Assembly: GCF_001544535.1 (NCBI RefSeq)
Contig: NZ_FCON02000032.1
Span: forward strand, 1-64,000
DNA length: 64,000 nucleotides
Origin: Caballeronia choica
GTDB taxonomy: Bacteria > Pseudomonadota > Gammaproteobacteria > Burkholderiales > Burkholderiaceae
Direction: 5' to 3'
Shown here: positions 44,578 to 54,831 of the stretch, piece by piece
Numbering within the stretch: position 1 is the stretch's first letter
How the letters are laid out: every line of letters begins with the position of its first letter
Notes under the pieces: generated by a model
Database searches by the model: none
Told to the model about the DNA's origin: nothing
What the model saw: the letters and a program-made list of their open reading frames with translations, nothing else
Position numbers and translations under genes: made by a program

Positions 44578-45867
44578 ATGACACCGAACCTAACCCTTGC
44601 TCCAGACACCCTGTCAACGGCGCATCCCTCCAAAGACACACTGTCTGTCTCCAGCCGAGACGTCGGTGCAACTGCCGCTGCGGAGATTCTACAGGTCAAG
44701 AATCTGTCAAAAATCTTCGGCCCGAAGCCCGAGCGCGCGGTCGAAATGATGCGGCAAGGGATTGGACGCAATGAGATTTTTGAAGTGACGGGCAATATGG
44801 TCGCTGTGGACGACGTCAGCCTGAGCGTTCGGGCTGGAGAAATTTTTGTCGTCATGGGCCTGTCCGGCTCCGGAAAATCAACGTTGGTCCGTCTCCTTAA
44901 CCGTCTGATTGAGCCCACGTCAGGCAGCGTCATTCTCGACGGTCGCGACATTGCGCCAATGTCAACGGTTGAACTGCGGGAAGTCAGGCGCAAGAAAATG
45001 GCTATGGTGTTTCAGTCCTTTGCGCTTCTGCCCAACCGCACAGTGCTCGACAATATCGCGTACGGACTTGAGGTATCAGGCCAGAAGAAGGCTCAGCGGT
45101 ACGATACCGCCCGTGCGGCGCTTCAGCGCGTCGGGCTTGGCTCATACGAGAAGCTGCTTCCAAGTGAGCTTTCGGGCGGGATGCAACAGCGAGTAGGCCT
45201 CGCGCGTGCGTTGGCGGTCAATCCGGCGGTGCTTCTAATGGATGAGGCGTTTTCTGCGCTTGACCCGTTGATTCGTTTCGAGATGCAGAATGAGCTTCTG
45301 CGCCTGCAGAAAGAAGAGCAGCGCACCATCGTTTTCATTTCTCACGACATCGAAGAAGCCATCAAGATTGGCGGCCGAATTGGCATCATGAAGGACGGTC
45401 GCCTTATCCAAGTTGGCACTCCAGCTGAACTCATCCAGACCCCCGCGGATGAGTATGTCCGAGACTTCTTCAGAAACGTCGACGTATCGAGGTTTCTTAA
45501 AGCATCCAGCCTCATGCAGAAGCCTTCAAAGGGCGTAATTTCGTGTGATACCGGTACATCGGCTTCGCGGTATCTCACAGAGATGATTGACGCAAGCGTT
45601 GACTGCGCATATGTCTGCGACGAGGACGGCCGGTTTGTTGGTTGCGTCACGCTCGAGCGCCTACACAAAGCCGGTGACCGTTCCGTACGGGATGCGCTGC
45701 ACCCCGACCTGCATGCGGTGCAGACGGAAGCGGATTTGCATGAACTCGCCTCGGTCGCACTCAACCGCGAATACGACGTGCCGGTGGTTGACGGCGACGG
45801 TAAATTCGCTGGCGTTGTGTCCTGCCGGACTATTTTGAAGCAAGTGTTGGAGCGGAGAGCAGCATGA
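44578..45867 (+). CDS. proV: glycine-betaine/proline ABC transporter ATPase (ProV type)
   Basis: A 429-residue ATPase with the osmoprotectant-type extension (SKIFGPKPERAVEMMRQG) before Walker A GLSGSGKST, then the Q-loop VFQSFALLPNRTV, signature LSGGMQQRVGLARAL, Walker B VLLMDEAFSALDP and the H-loop His in FISHD. Two C-terminal CBS domains (from about 310) are present, as in ProV/OpuAA. It energises uptake of betaine-like solutes. It overlaps proW by 4 bp. In this island the importer is likely catabolic rather than osmoprotective (inference). Confidence 0.9.
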   Translation: MTPNLTLAPDTLSTAHPSKDTLSVSSRDVGATAAAEILQVKNLSKIFGPKPERAVEMMRQGIGRNEIFEVTGNMVAVDDVSLSVRAGEIFVVMGLSGSGKSTLVRLLNRLIEPTSGSVILDGRDIAPMSTVELREVRRKKMAMVFQSFALLPNRTVLDNIAYGLEVSGQKKAQRYDTARAALQRVGLGSYEKLLPSELSGGMQQRVGLARALAVNPAVLLMDEAFSALDPLIRFEMQNELLRLQKEEQRTIVFISHDIEEAIKIGGRIGIMKDGRLIQVGTPAELIQTPADEYVRDFFRNVDVSRFLKASSLMQKPSKGVISCDTGTSASRYLTEMIDASVDCAYVCDEDGRFVGCVTLERLHKAGDRSVRDALHPDLHAVQTEADLHELASVALNREYDVPVVDGDGKFAGVVSCRTILKQVLERRAA

Positions 45868-46751
45868 ACTCATCATCATCAATTTTCGGGAAATTTGCGG
45901 AAGACCTGGTCAACTTTCTGTTCCAGCACTTCCGAGGCGGTTTTGACGCTTTCTCCGCCGTGCTCGGTGCCTTCGTGAAGATGATGGAAGACGGGCTCGC
46001 AGCGGTTCCTTTTGTCGTGATGCTTGTCTTGCTGATGGCGCTCGCATTTTGGCGCCGCGGTGTCTTTTTTGCCGCGTTCGTAGGCGTAGCTCTGTACGTC
46101 ATCAACTACATGGGCCTGTGGGCTCAGACCGTTTCAACGCTTGCGCTCGTAATTGCGGCTACGTTCTTCAGTCTTGTCATCGGAGTTCCAATGGGAATAT
46201 GGGGGGCGCGCAACAGGCGAGTTGAGGTCATCCTCCGCTCATTGCTCGACTTCATGCAGACGATGCCTGCTTTCGTATATCTGATTCCTGCAGTCATCCT
46301 GTTTGGACTGGGCCGCGTCCCAGCTGTGATTGCGACCATCGTCTTCGCGATGCCACCGGTTGTTCGACTGACAACGCTCGGCATCAAGCAAGTGCGCGAG
46401 GAGTTGCTCGAAGCAGGCAGGGCGTTTGGCAGCACGGACTCGCAATTGCTCTGGAAGATTCAGTTGCCAAACGCTCTTCCGTCGATTATGGCGGGAGTCA
46501 ATCAGACCATCATGATGGCGCTGTCCATGGTCGTGGTGGCTTCAATGATTGGTGCCGGTGGCCTGGGCGAGTATGTATTGAGCGGCATTCAACGATTGGA
46601 CATCGGTATCGGGTTCGAAGGCGGTTTAGGTGTGGTGTTGCTCGCCATCGTCCTCGACCGCTTGACCGAGAGTTTTGGCCTTAAGTCGAAGAAGCCGCGC
46701 AAATCGGCAAAGTCGGTAAAGCAAACCTCAACCGGCGCCGCGAGAACCTAA
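45864..46751 (+). CDS. proW: betaine ABC transporter permease (ProW type)
   Basis: A 295-residue inner-membrane permease. The cytoplasmic EAA loop that docks to ProV is EAGRAFGSTDSQLLWKIQLP (about residues 190-209), and IMAGVNQTIMMALSMVVVASMIGAGGLG is typical of the ProW/OpuAB family. There are five to seven hydrophobic spans and a basic C-terminal tail. Its start codon overlaps the proV stop (ATGA), so expression is coupled. Confidence 0.9.
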   Translation: MNSSSSIFGKFAEDLVNFLFQHFRGGFDAFSAVLGAFVKMMEDGLAAVPFVVMLVLLMALAFWRRGVFFAAFVGVALYVINYMGLWAQTVSTLALVIAATFFSLVIGVPMGIWGARNRRVEVILRSLLDFMQTMPAFVYLIPAVILFGLGRVPAVIATIVFAMPPVVRLTTLGIKQVREELLEAGRAFGSTDSQLLWKIQLPNALPSIMAGVNQTIMMALSMVVVASMIGAGGLGEYVLSGIQRLDIGIGFEGGLGVVLLAIVLDRLTESFGLKSKKPRKSAKSVKQTSTGAART

Positions 46752-46910
46752 AGTTCGTCCTCGACCGGACTGCACACGGTCAATGTGAGTCGGGCCAGGA
46801 ATCAAATTTATAAGTTGTAACCATGCGGTACTGGCGCGTAGCGGAGACCGGCAAGCCAGGGATTCATTGACCGAAACCTTAATATTGTTTTAACTAAAAA
46901 GGAGTGCAAA

Positions 46911-47786
46911 ATGGCAATCGGTATGCTTAAAGGGCTTGTCGCACGGGCAACCTTGGCGGTGACCTTCGGAGCGCTGGCGGCTTCGGCCGGTGCGGCTGAA
47001 CCTATCAAAGTTGCGGTGACAAATTGGGCAGACGTTCTCGCTGTCGCGAACGTCGCCAAGTACGTGCTCGAAACCAAGCTGGACCAGCCCGTGAAATTTG
47101 TCCAGGCTGACATTGGTATCCAGTATCAGGGTGTCGCACGGGGTGACCTCGACATCATGGTTGGCGGATGGCTTCCGGTCACGCACGCGAGCTACTACGG
47201 ACGGTACAAGAACGACATGGAGGATGTCGGTGTCATTTACACCGGCGGACGAAATGGTTGGGCTGTGCCTGACTATATTCCCGAAAGCGAGCTGTCCTCC
47301 ATCACTGACCTCAACAAGCCCGACGTGAAGAGCAAGTTGAACGGGACGATTCAAGGCATTGAACCAGGCGGTGGCTTGATGCAGGCGTCCGAAAAGGCCA
47401 TCAAGGAGTACAACCTCGCTGGATACAACTTGCAGTCGTCAAGCGAAGCTGGGATGCTCGCTTCGATTTCTCGAGGCTACCAAGCGAAGAACTGGGTTGT
47501 CGTCACGGTTTGGAGCCCGCATTGGTTGTGGCAGAAGTGGAAGATGCGCTACCTCAAAGACCCCAAGGGAGCTTTGGGCGGGGAAGAGCAAGTGCATGGC
47601 TTCGCTTCCAAGCAGTTCGCGACGAAATTCCCGCGCGCTGATGTCTTCTTCCATCACTTCAAGCTGACGCTTGCGGACGTTGAGTCAATAGAACTCGAGG
47701 GGAACTCGACCAACGACTGGCCGACAGCTGCCAAGAAGTTCGTCGAGGCTCATCCGGAAAAGGTTAAAGCGTGGCTTGAGAAGTGA
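46911..47786 (+). CDS. proX: betaine-type periplasmic binding protein (ProX/OpuAC)
   Basis: A 291-residue substrate-binding protein with a signal peptide ending near AASAGAAE. It has IKVAVTNWADVLAVANVAKYV and GDLDIMVGGWLP, then VVVTVWSPHWLWQKWKMRYL, an aromatic-rich stretch that provides the Trp cage for quaternary ammonium groups in this family. AAGGAG precedes the ATG. It lies 159 bp after proW and completes the importer. Candidate ligands are glycine betaine, proline betaine, carnitine or a sulfonium analogue. Confidence 0.88.
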   Translation: MAIGMLKGLVARATLAVTFGALAASAGAAEPIKVAVTNWADVLAVANVAKYVLETKLDQPVKFVQADIGIQYQGVARGDLDIMVGGWLPVTHASYYGRYKNDMEDVGVIYTGGRNGWAVPDYIPESELSSITDLNKPDVKSKLNGTIQGIEPGGGLMQASEKAIKEYNLAGYNLQSSSEAGMLASISRGYQAKNWVVVTVWSPHWLWQKWKMRYLKDPKGALGGEEQVHGFASKQFATKFPRADVFFHHFKLTLADVESIELEGNSTNDWPTAAKKFVEAHPEKVKAWLEK

Positions 47787-47929
47787 AAGTTCGGGGTGTT
47801 CTCTCTGCAAGCAGTTTGCCCGGCGAGAGAATACCAAATGCGTTGCCTTGGCGTCATATAGCTTCATGGCCGTGAGCTGCTGCCTAGGTACAACGGTTGA
47901 TTTACTACAAAGGTGTCGGAGCCGCATAA

Positions 47930-49225
47930 ATGAACCAGACAACACGTTTTTTCTCGGAGACGCTTCAAGACCGCGACCCCGTTATCGCGTCGGAAATCAC
48001 GCTGGAACTGCGTCGCCAGCAAACTCAGATTGAGTTGATTGCTTCCGAGAACATTGTCTCTGCCGCCGTTATGGAAGCACAAGGCACTGTCCTGACGAAC
48101 AAGTACGCCGAAGGCTATCCGTCAAAGCGCTACTACGGTGGCTGTGAGCATGTTGACCGCATTGAGGCACTTGCGATAGACCGAGTCAAAGCGCTGTTCG
48201 AGGCCGAGTTTGCCAATGTGCAGCCCCATTCCGGAGCGCAGGCTAACGGCGCGGTCATGCTTGCGTTGGCAAAGCCCGGCGATACAGTGCTGGGAATGTC
48301 GCTGGATGCGGGCGGTCACCTGACGCACGGTGCAAAACCTGCACTCTCCGGAAAGTGGTTCAATGCTGTTCAGTACGGAGTAAGCCCGGAGAACTATCGA
48401 ATCGACTTTGAGCAGGTTCGACGCTTGGCCGAGGAACATCGTCCGAAGCTCATCATCGCCGGCTACTCCGCCTATCCGCGGGCTCTGGACTTCGCAAAGT
48501 TCCGAGAGATTGCCGATAGCGTCGGAGCGCTTCTGATGGTCGATATGGCCCACATTGCCGGCATCGTCGCGGCGGGTCGTCATGAGAATCCGATTAGGTT
48601 TGCTGATGTCGTTACTTCCACGACTCACAAGACGCTCAGGGGTCCGCGCGGGGGCTTCATCCTGACAAACAACGGTGATATCGCGAAGAAAATCAACTCT
48701 GCGGTGTTCCCGGGCTTGCAAGGTGGACCGTTGATGCACGTCATCGCTGGCAAGGCAGTAGCCTTCGGCGAAGCGCTGCGTCCGGAGTTTAAAACGTATA
48801 TTGACCAAGTACTCAAAAACGCGGTGGCGCTGGGTGAAGTCTTGACCTCTGGCGGAGTGCGTTTGGTCACTGAAGGGACCGACAACCACCTGCTCCTCGT
48901 CGACCTGCGCGCAAAAGGTCTTACAGGAACGCAGACGGAAAAGGCGCTGGAGCGTGCTGGCATTACTTGCAATAAGAATGGCATTCCGTTCGATACGCAG
49001 AGCCCTACCATTACCTCCGGCATTCGCCTGGGAACACCAGCCGGCACGTCTCGTGGCTTCGGTGAAAAGGAATTCCGGCTGGTGGGCGAGATGATTTTGG
49101 AAGTCTTGAGCGCGCTCGAGCAGAACGCGGAGGGAGACGAGTCGGTCGAGCGTTCGGTTCGTAGCCGTGTCAAAGGCCTCTGCAGCCAGTTTCCGATTTA
49201 CTCATCGGCTGACGCGCTAGTCTGA
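47930..49225 (+). CDS. glyA: serine hydroxymethyltransferase
   Basis: A 431-residue PLP enzyme. Signatures are [38 protein letters not shown] (an unusually exact SHMT block, 34 residues, shortened here to its ends IELIASEN and [10 protein letters not shown]), [10 protein letters not shown], and the PLP-lysine block [16 protein letters not shown]. It interconverts glycine and serine with methylene-tetrahydrofolate. A glyA copy beside demethylation genes usually channels glycine and one-carbon units from betaine breakdown. This is probably an accessory copy, as the housekeeping glyA normally sits elsewhere. Confidence 0.92.
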   Translation: MNQTTRFFSETLQDRDPVIASEITLELRRQQTQIELIASENIVSAAVMEAQGTVLTNKYAEGYPSKRYYGGCEHVDRIEALAIDRVKALFEAEFANVQPHSGAQANGAVMLALAKPGDTVLGMSLDAGGHLTHGAKPALSGKWFNAVQYGVSPENYRIDFEQVRRLAEEHRPKLIIAGYSAYPRALDFAKFREIADSVGALLMVDMAHIAGIVAAGRHENPIRFADVVTSTTHKTLRGPRGGFILTNNGDIAKKINSAVFPGLQGGPLMHVIAGKAVAFGEALRPEFKTYIDQVLKNAVALGEVLTSGGVRLVTEGTDNHLLLVDLRAKGLTGTQTEKALERAGITCNKNGIPFDTQSPTITSGIRLGTPAGTSRGFGEKEFRLVGEMILEVLSALEQNAEGDESVERSVRSRVKGLCSQFPIYSSADALV

Positions 49226-49316
49226 GCTATAGGCCGAAGCAGCGTCAGTTAGAGCCAAAGCCCCCCGGGTGAAACAACGCCCGTACGATTGATGAACCGA
49301 ATATAGAGAGAAGACA

Positions 49317-50204
49317 ATGGTCAGCTTTGAAGGAGTGCACGCACCCCTGGTTACGCCTTTCACCGCGGACGGTGAAATCGACCACGTGCTGCTTGCGAAA
49401 CATGCAACCGGCCTGGTAGGTCGTCTATCCGGACTCGGAGTCGGTGGCACGACCGGTGAGTACTATGCGCTTACGCTCGAAGAACGTGTCAAAACATTCG
49501 AGACAGTAACCGAAGCAGTGGGCGGAAAGACCGTCTTGAGCGCTGGTATCAACGCGACGACAACGAAGGACGTCATCCACCTCGGGCTTGCTGCAAAACA
49601 AGCAGGCATGTCGGCGCTTCTAGTGGCAGCGCCATATTATGCGCAGCCGACACAGGAAGAGCTTCTCGCTCACTTCTTGAAGGTCGATGATGCGGTCGAC
49701 CTCCCTATCATGTTGTACAACTTTCCGGCACGTACGGGGACGGACATCAGCGACACGGTTCTGGAAAAGCTGCTGGAGCGTCCTAACTTCCGAGCAATGA
49801 AAGAAAGTACGGGCGATATCGGGCATCTTCACCACTTGGCGACGCACTTCGGCGAAAGGCTCGTGCTCAGTTGCGGAATGGACGACCAGGCGATGGAATT
49901 CTTCGCTTGGGGCTCCAAGAGCTGGGTCGGCGCGGCCGCCAACTTCATCCCCGAGTCGCATGTCGAATTGCTCGAAACCTGTATGAGTGGCGACTTTGCC
50001 AAAGGCCGCAAGCTCATGGCTGGGCTTCTGCCCGTCCTCGAGCTTCTCGAGCGTAGCGGCAAGTTCATCCAATACGTCCGCTACGGCTGCGAGCTCGCCG
50101 GTGTTCCTGTCGGGAATGCGCGTGCGCCACTTGGCACCCTGACCGACGAAGAGCGCAAAGGATTTGCTTCCGTCGTCGAACCGCTGCTGCGCAAAGGCAA
50201 GTGA
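49317..50204 (+). CDS. DHDPS/NAL-family lyase
   Basis: A 295-residue class I aldolase-type enzyme of the dihydrodipicolinate synthase superfamily. The oxyanion block is GVGGTTGEYYALTLEER, the active-site Tyr is in LYNFPARTG and the Schiff-base Lys in RAMKESTGD. Members include DapA, N-acetylneuraminate lyase, KDG aldolases and the 1-pyrroline-4-hydroxy-2-carboxylate deaminase of hydroxyproline breakdown. In this island, next to a FAD oxidase, an aldehyde dehydrogenase and a proline-racemase fragment, the last is possible but not proved. The next gene starts within 6 bp. Confidence 0.85.
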   Translation: MVSFEGVHAPLVTPFTADGEIDHVLLAKHATGLVGRLSGLGVGGTTGEYYALTLEERVKTFETVTEAVGGKTVLSAGINATTTKDVIHLGLAAKQAGMSALLVAAPYYAQPTQEELLAHFLKVDDAVDLPIMLYNFPARTGTDISDTVLEKLLERPNFRAMKESTGDIGHLHHLATHFGERLVLSCGMDDQAMEFFAWGSKSWVGAAANFIPESHVELLETCMSGDFAKGRKLMAGLLPVLELLERSGKFIQYVRYGCELAGVPVGNARAPLGTLTDEERKGFASVVEPLLRKGK

Positions 50205-50209
50205 ACTGC

Positions 50210-51541
50210 ATGAGCTCCAACCTGGACTTCGGGCGGGTGCCAACTCCTGATGGAGTGAACGGCTGGTGGGAAACGCTCCCGTCGCCCGCTAACGCTGAAA
50301 AGGTCGCATCGGACCTTCGTTTTGATTGGGTTGTCGTCGGTGGGGGCATCACAGGGTTGTGCGCAGCCCGACGTTTGGCGGAGCTCTGCCCTGATTCCTC
50401 CGTTGCTCTTGTCGAAGCAGACCGGATTGGACGAGGAACGGCCGGTCGCAATTCGGGTTTCTTTGTAGACCTGCCGCACGACATAAGCAGCGAAAGCTAC
50501 TCGCGCAGCGTTGAAGCAGACAAAGCCGATGTTCGGTTGCAGCGCCATGGCATCGACTACGTTAGGTCCGCCGTCATTGAGCACAAAATCGACTGTGACT
50601 GGCGCGACGACGGGAAATATCATGCAGCGGTGACCAAGCATGGCATCGCTGCGCTCGAGCATTTTGCGGAAGGCCTAAAGCGAATCGACGAAAAATTCGA
50701 ATGGTTGGATGAAGCGGGCATCGGTGCTATCACAGGGACGGGGTTCTACAAGAGCGGAATTCTTACGCCAGGGTGCAGCACCGTTCAGCCAGCGGCTCTC
50801 ATGCGGGGGTTGGCAGCTGCTCTACCGAGAAACGTGAGGGTTTTCGAATTAAGTGCGGTGAAGAGCATCGAATCAGTCATCGGCGGGAAAGCACTCTCTT
50901 TCGCTGGCGGGAAGATTACTGCCAAGCAGGTCATCCTTTGTACGAATTCTTATGCCGCGACTTTCGGCAAGAATTCAAATGGCTTGCTACCGGTGTATAC
51001 GTTCGCATCCTTGACGCGCGTGATGAACCAGGATGAGGTCAAGCGGCTCGGCGGCAAGTCTTCCTGGGCGCTCATACCGGCCGACCCCGTCGGGTCAACA
51101 GTGCGCCGACTGATTACCGACCGTATCTGCGTGCGTAACCATTTTGCGTTCCGACCGGAGGTCAGCGTCTCGCAGTTGGACTTGGCGAAGGCTCGAGCGT
51201 TGCATCAACGCTCGTTCGACCGACGCTTCCCGATGCTGAAGGACGTCGAGTTTGAATACACCTGGGGCGGCGCACTTTGCCTGTCGGCGAACAGTGGAGC
51301 ACTGTTTGGGCGACGTGAGGAAGGAATCTACGAGGCGATTGGATGCAACGGGCTGGGACTGAGTCGCGGCTCATCATCCGGCAAGCTTATAGCGGAACAC
51401 GCGCTTGGTCAGTCAAATGAGCTAATCAGTCAGGTGCTCAAGCAGCCGCGTCCGCGTCCGTTGCCAGGCCGTCCTATCTCGGACATTGCGGTCTCTACGG
51501 CTATCTGGTTCAAGGAAATCTCGGCAGGTGCCGAACTCTAA
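50210..51541 (+). CDS. DAO-family FAD-dependent oxidoreductase
   Basis: A 443-residue flavoprotein. The dinucleotide fold is FDWVVVGGGITGLCAARRLAEL, then VALVEADRIGRGTAGRNSGFF, and a C-terminal FAD block EYTWGGALCLSANSGALFG, AIGCNGLGLSRGSSSGKL. The GRGTAGRNSGFF region resembles PuuB-like amine oxidoreductases that oxidise N-substituted amines or amino acids to an aldehyde plus amine. An aldehyde dehydrogenase gene follows at once, fitting that order of reactions. The ATG at 50210 is used; a GTG at 50201 would overlap the previous gene. Confidence 0.82.
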   Translation: MSSNLDFGRVPTPDGVNGWWETLPSPANAEKVASDLRFDWVVVGGGITGLCAARRLAELCPDSSVALVEADRIGRGTAGRNSGFFVDLPHDISSESYSRSVEADKADVRLQRHGIDYVRSAVIEHKIDCDWRDDGKYHAAVTKHGIAALEHFAEGLKRIDEKFEWLDEAGIGAITGTGFYKSGILTPGCSTVQPAALMRGLAAALPRNVRVFELSAVKSIESVIGGKALSFAGGKITAKQVILCTNSYAATFGKNSNGLLPVYTFASLTRVMNQDEVKRLGGKSSWALIPADPVGSTVRRLITDRICVRNHFAFRPEVSVSQLDLAKARALHQRSFDRRFPMLKDVEFEYTWGGALCLSANSGALFGRREEGIYEAIGCNGLGLSRGSSSGKLIAEHALGQSNELISQVLKQPRPRPLPGRPISDIAVSTAIWFKEISAGAEL

Positions 51542-51556
51542 ATTGTGAGGTCAAGC

Positions 51557-53053
51557 ATGAGCACTTACGAACAGTGGAAGCAAGCGGCCGAGAGCACGTC
51601 GCTCGACGGTCGTGCCTTTATCGGTGGCCTTCGATGCGCTGCCGCGTCCGAGGCAACGTTTGATACGCTAAACCCGGCCAACGGAAAGGTGCTCGCAAAA
51701 ATCGCCAAATGTGAGCAGGCCGACGTCGACCGCGCCGTCGTCGCGGCACGCGATGCGTTCGAGAGCGGCGTGTGGTCGAAGGCGGCTCCGTCGCATCGAA
51801 AGGCAGTTCTGCTCCGATTGGGGCAGCTCATTGATGAAAATGCGGACGAGCTTGCCTTACTGGAGGCCCTCGAAGCTGGCAAGCCCATCAGCGAATGCCT
51901 GGGTCTTGATATACCGGAGTCGGCTGCGTGCATTCGGTGGCACGCCGAGGTGACGGATAAGCGGTACGACGCTCTTTCGCCGTCGGGTGCGGGCGTAGTC
52001 AGCATGATTACTCGCGAACCCATCGGTGTTGTGGCCAGCGTGCTTCCTTGGAACTTTCCGGCGTTGATGCTTGCTTGGAAAATCGGTCCTGCGCTTTCTG
52101 TGGGCAACAGCGTCATCATCAAACCGGCGGAACAAACGTCCCTCTCAACGCTGCGAATTGCTGACTTGGCTGCGCAAGCTGGACTGCCCCCTGGTGTTCT
52201 CAACGTAGTCACCGGATTTGGCGAAGGCGCCGGTCAGGCCTTGGGACTTCATCCCGACGTCGATTTGGTCGCATTCACGGGTTCGACAGAAACTGGTAAG
52301 AGATTCCTGCGCTACTCGGCAGACTCCAACTTGAAGCGCGTGGTCCTTGAATGCGGGGGTAAAAATCCGCAGGTTGTGCTGCCTGATGTCGCAAATCTAG
52401 ACGCGTGCGCGGAAAATGCGGTTGCAGCCGCGTTCTGGAATATGGGCGAAAACTGCAGCGCGGGGTCCCGCATCATTGTCGCTTCTAGCAAGAAAGCCGA
52501 ACTTCTACATAAGGTTTTGGCGGTCCTCGAAGGCTGGAGGACCGGCGACCCACTTGACCCGGATGTGAAGCTAGGCGCGCTCATCGAAGCTGGGCACTGC
52601 GACAAGGTACTCTCGCATATCGAAAAAGCGAAAGCGGAGGGAGCAAACCTTGTATGTGGCGGCAAGGCGACCCTTACAGATTCTGGAGGTTGGTTCGTCG
52701 AGCCCACGATTTTTGACAACGTCACGCCCGAAATGAGTATCGCGCGAGACGAGGTCTTCGGGCCGGTCGTGTGTTTCATCGAGTATGACGACATCGACGA
52801 CGCAGTCCGCATCGCCAACGACACATGCTACGGGCTGGCAGCGTCGCTCTGGACCGACAACGTCAACAATGCGCACAAAGTGGCTTCGCGCATTCGTGCA
52901 GGCACGGTGACGGTCAATTGCTTCGGCGAGGGCGACCTTTCCACTCCGTTCGGGGGTTTTAAGCAGTCGGGCTTTGGTGGGCGTGATAAATCAGTCTACG
53001 CGCATGACCAATACTGCGAGCTGAAGACGACTTGGATAAAGCTGGAAGATTGA
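51557..53053 (+). CDS. PuuC-like aldehyde dehydrogenase
   Basis: A 498-residue NAD(P)-dependent aldehyde dehydrogenase. SVLPWNFPALMLAWKIGPAL holds the catalytic Asn, AFTGSTETGK binds cofactor, LECGGKNPQVV has the general-base Glu, and NMGENCSAGSRI contains the catalytic Cys. The end KQSGFGGRDKSVYAHDQYCELKTTWI matches the PuuC group that oxidises amino-aldehydes. GAGG precedes the ATG at 51557; a GTG 12 bp upstream is less likely. It probably oxidises the aldehyde made by the preceding flavoprotein. Confidence 0.88.
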   Translation: MSTYEQWKQAAESTSLDGRAFIGGLRCAAASEATFDTLNPANGKVLAKIAKCEQADVDRAVVAARDAFESGVWSKAAPSHRKAVLLRLGQLIDENADELALLEALEAGKPISECLGLDIPESAACIRWHAEVTDKRYDALSPSGAGVVSMITREPIGVVASVLPWNFPALMLAWKIGPALSVGNSVIIKPAEQTSLSTLRIADLAAQAGLPPGVLNVVTGFGEGAGQALGLHPDVDLVAFTGSTETGKRFLRYSADSNLKRVVLECGGKNPQVVLPDVANLDACAENAVAAAFWNMGENCSAGSRIIVASSKKAELLHKVLAVLEGWRTGDPLDPDVKLGALIEAGHCDKVLSHIEKAKAEGANLVCGGKATLTDSGGWFVEPTIFDNVTPEMSIARDEVFGPVVCFIEYDDIDDAVRIANDTCYGLAASLWTDNVNNAHKVASRIRAGTVTVNCFGEGDLSTPFGGFKQSGFGGRDKSVYAHDQYCELKTTWIKLED

Positions 53054-53768
53054 AAATCCTTGGAAGCAGTACCGGCAGTCTCGACTAAGCCGAAACGGAC
53101 TGCCGGCCTCACCATCGCATGGCATCCGACATCTGCATCCAGGTTGTGGGTTCGGTGCGATACAGGGCGGTTACGACAGCTCTGTTCTGCTCTGGCCTGC
53201 GGTTCGACGAAATTTTGTAGTGGCCACGTAATGCTCGTTGCTGATGAACCCGAGTATTCGGTCATTCGCGTACAGGCTGATGACACGAATCAGCAAGTTC
53301 TCGATTCCTGCGGTGTGGCCGTGCTTCCGGCCTGGCGCTTTCTCCACCCGCACAGCAACCATGTCCTCGCCTATTCATATTTGTCGAGGAGCAGTCCACG
53401 TGGCTTGGCCGTCGAAGCGCTCGAAATGCGAGTGCGCAGACATTTTTGGCGCGTTACTACTCACGGATATGCGCAACGGCGCAGCTCGCTGATGACTGTT
53501 CGCCGAAAGCTGACGATGCCTGCACAGCGCAAGGAAGCGTAAGCGAGTTGCTGCATCGCAATCTCGAGTTCCCCACGCGTAATCTGTCAGGTAAGACGCG
53601 CTCTGAAAGATGTTCAGGAGCGGCTCGCCCGCAGGGAGTAACATTAGTTCGAAGTCTTCCTCGACGCGAGCTTCCGCCTAGTTTTGAAGGTCACAAAGGG
53701 GACAACTCGCGGAGGAGCCCCGGATTGTAATATTGAACCAGTGCCATCAGGCACAAAGGTTTTAGACC
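53054..53768. other. no gene firmly recognised (715 bp)
   Basis: A 160-codon open frame (53060-53542) begins right after the aldehyde dehydrogenase, but it has no family, no clear ribosome binding site and an amino-acid make-up typical of chance frames. I see no terminator or transposon remnant. Confidence 0.35.
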
Positions 53769-54773
53769 ATGCAGAAAAAGCAGCTCTTCGCTGACCGGCT
53801 GCTCGCGCAGATGCCATCGCTGCGCGCGCTAAAGTGTTTCGTGACCGCAGCGCGGTATGAAAACTTCACCCAAGCTGCTGAGGTCCTTTGCGTCACCCAA
53901 GCAGCCATCAGCCGGCAGATAAAGGACCTTGAGGATTCCCTGGAGGTCGCGCTTTTTGACCGCTCCGGAAGACACATCGCGCTTACAGAAGCTGGCCGAA
54001 TTCTGTACAACGCCTCGTATCTGTCCATCATGAACATCGCAGAAACGGTAGAAGCGGTGCGACGAGCAGGCCGTGTCGAATTAACGATTTGCGTATCACA
54101 TACGTTTTCGGCGCTTTGGTTGGCGCCACGCTTGCCAAGCTTTCGTAAGCAGTTCCCTGACGTGCGACTTCATGTAATCGTCACGGAGCATTTCATGGAG
54201 TTGGATAGGTTGATTGACCCCGACCTCATTATTACGAAGAACCCGCCTCGCGAGGCGGAGTATGAGGTCGAGCGCTTGTTCCATGACGTGGTGTACCCCG
54301 TTTGCAGCACGGACTTTTTCGAGCATGAGTATCGCGGGAGGGAACTGTCCGCTCTCGACCTACTGAAACACCCAACACTAAATCTATCGCCACTTGGACG
54401 CTCGCAGGTTTGCGAGCATGTCGACTGGCGAGTTTGGCGGAATTGGTTTCAGAAAGGCGACGGCGGCGAGCGCTTGATGGAGAGCGAGCATCTCGAAAGT
54501 AACGATTACCGCTTGCTTGTCTCGCAGGCCGAAGCGGGGGAAGGGACGCTATTGGGTTGGCATCATTTGGTCCACAGACAAATAGAACAGGGAATTCTGG
54601 TGCGGCCAATACAGGAAAGTCTCGTCTTTCGAGACCGTCATCACTTCCTTATCACCCGTAAGAACGCTGTCGAACGGCCAGAATACAAGCTTTTCCGAAC
54701 GTGGCTCATTAGCGAGGTCAAGGAAATGATGGCGAGTTGGCGCGAGGAAAGTGAAGAGCCAGTAGTTCTATAG
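53769..54773 (+). CDS. LysR-type regulator (GcvA group)
   Basis: A 334-residue LysR protein. The winged HTH is MPSLRALKCFVTAARYENFTQ, then AAISRQIKDLEDSLEVALFDRSGRHIAL (residues about 14-75), followed by a periplasmic-binding-like effector domain (VELTICVSHTFSALWLAPRLP). The C-terminal 30 residues are acidic. It lies downstream of the aldehyde dehydrogenase and is the first of three regulators in tandem. It probably controls some of the neighbouring catabolic genes; the effector is unknown. Confidence 0.85.
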   Translation: MQKKQLFADRLLAQMPSLRALKCFVTAARYENFTQAAEVLCVTQAAISRQIKDLEDSLEVALFDRSGRHIALTEAGRILYNASYLSIMNIAETVEAVRRAGRVELTICVSHTFSALWLAPRLPSFRKQFPDVRLHVIVTEHFMELDRLIDPDLIITKNPPREAEYEVERLFHDVVYPVCSTDFFEHEYRGRELSALDLLKHPTLNLSPLGRSQVCEHVDWRVWRNWFQKGDGGERLMESEHLESNDYRLLVSQAEAGEGTLLGWHHLVHRQIEQGILVRPIQESLVFRDRHHFLITRKNAVERPEYKLFRTWLISEVKEMMASWREESEEPVVL

Positions 54774-54831
54774 GTCAAGCGTCGAGCGTCCTCGTCGCAT
54801 GAATCGACGCGTCTGCTGCAACGAGTGACGA

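Noticed and set aside
53060-53542. 160-codon frame after the aldehyde dehydrogenase
   Set aside because: No family, poor start context and composition typical of chance frames; kept only as unassigned DNA.
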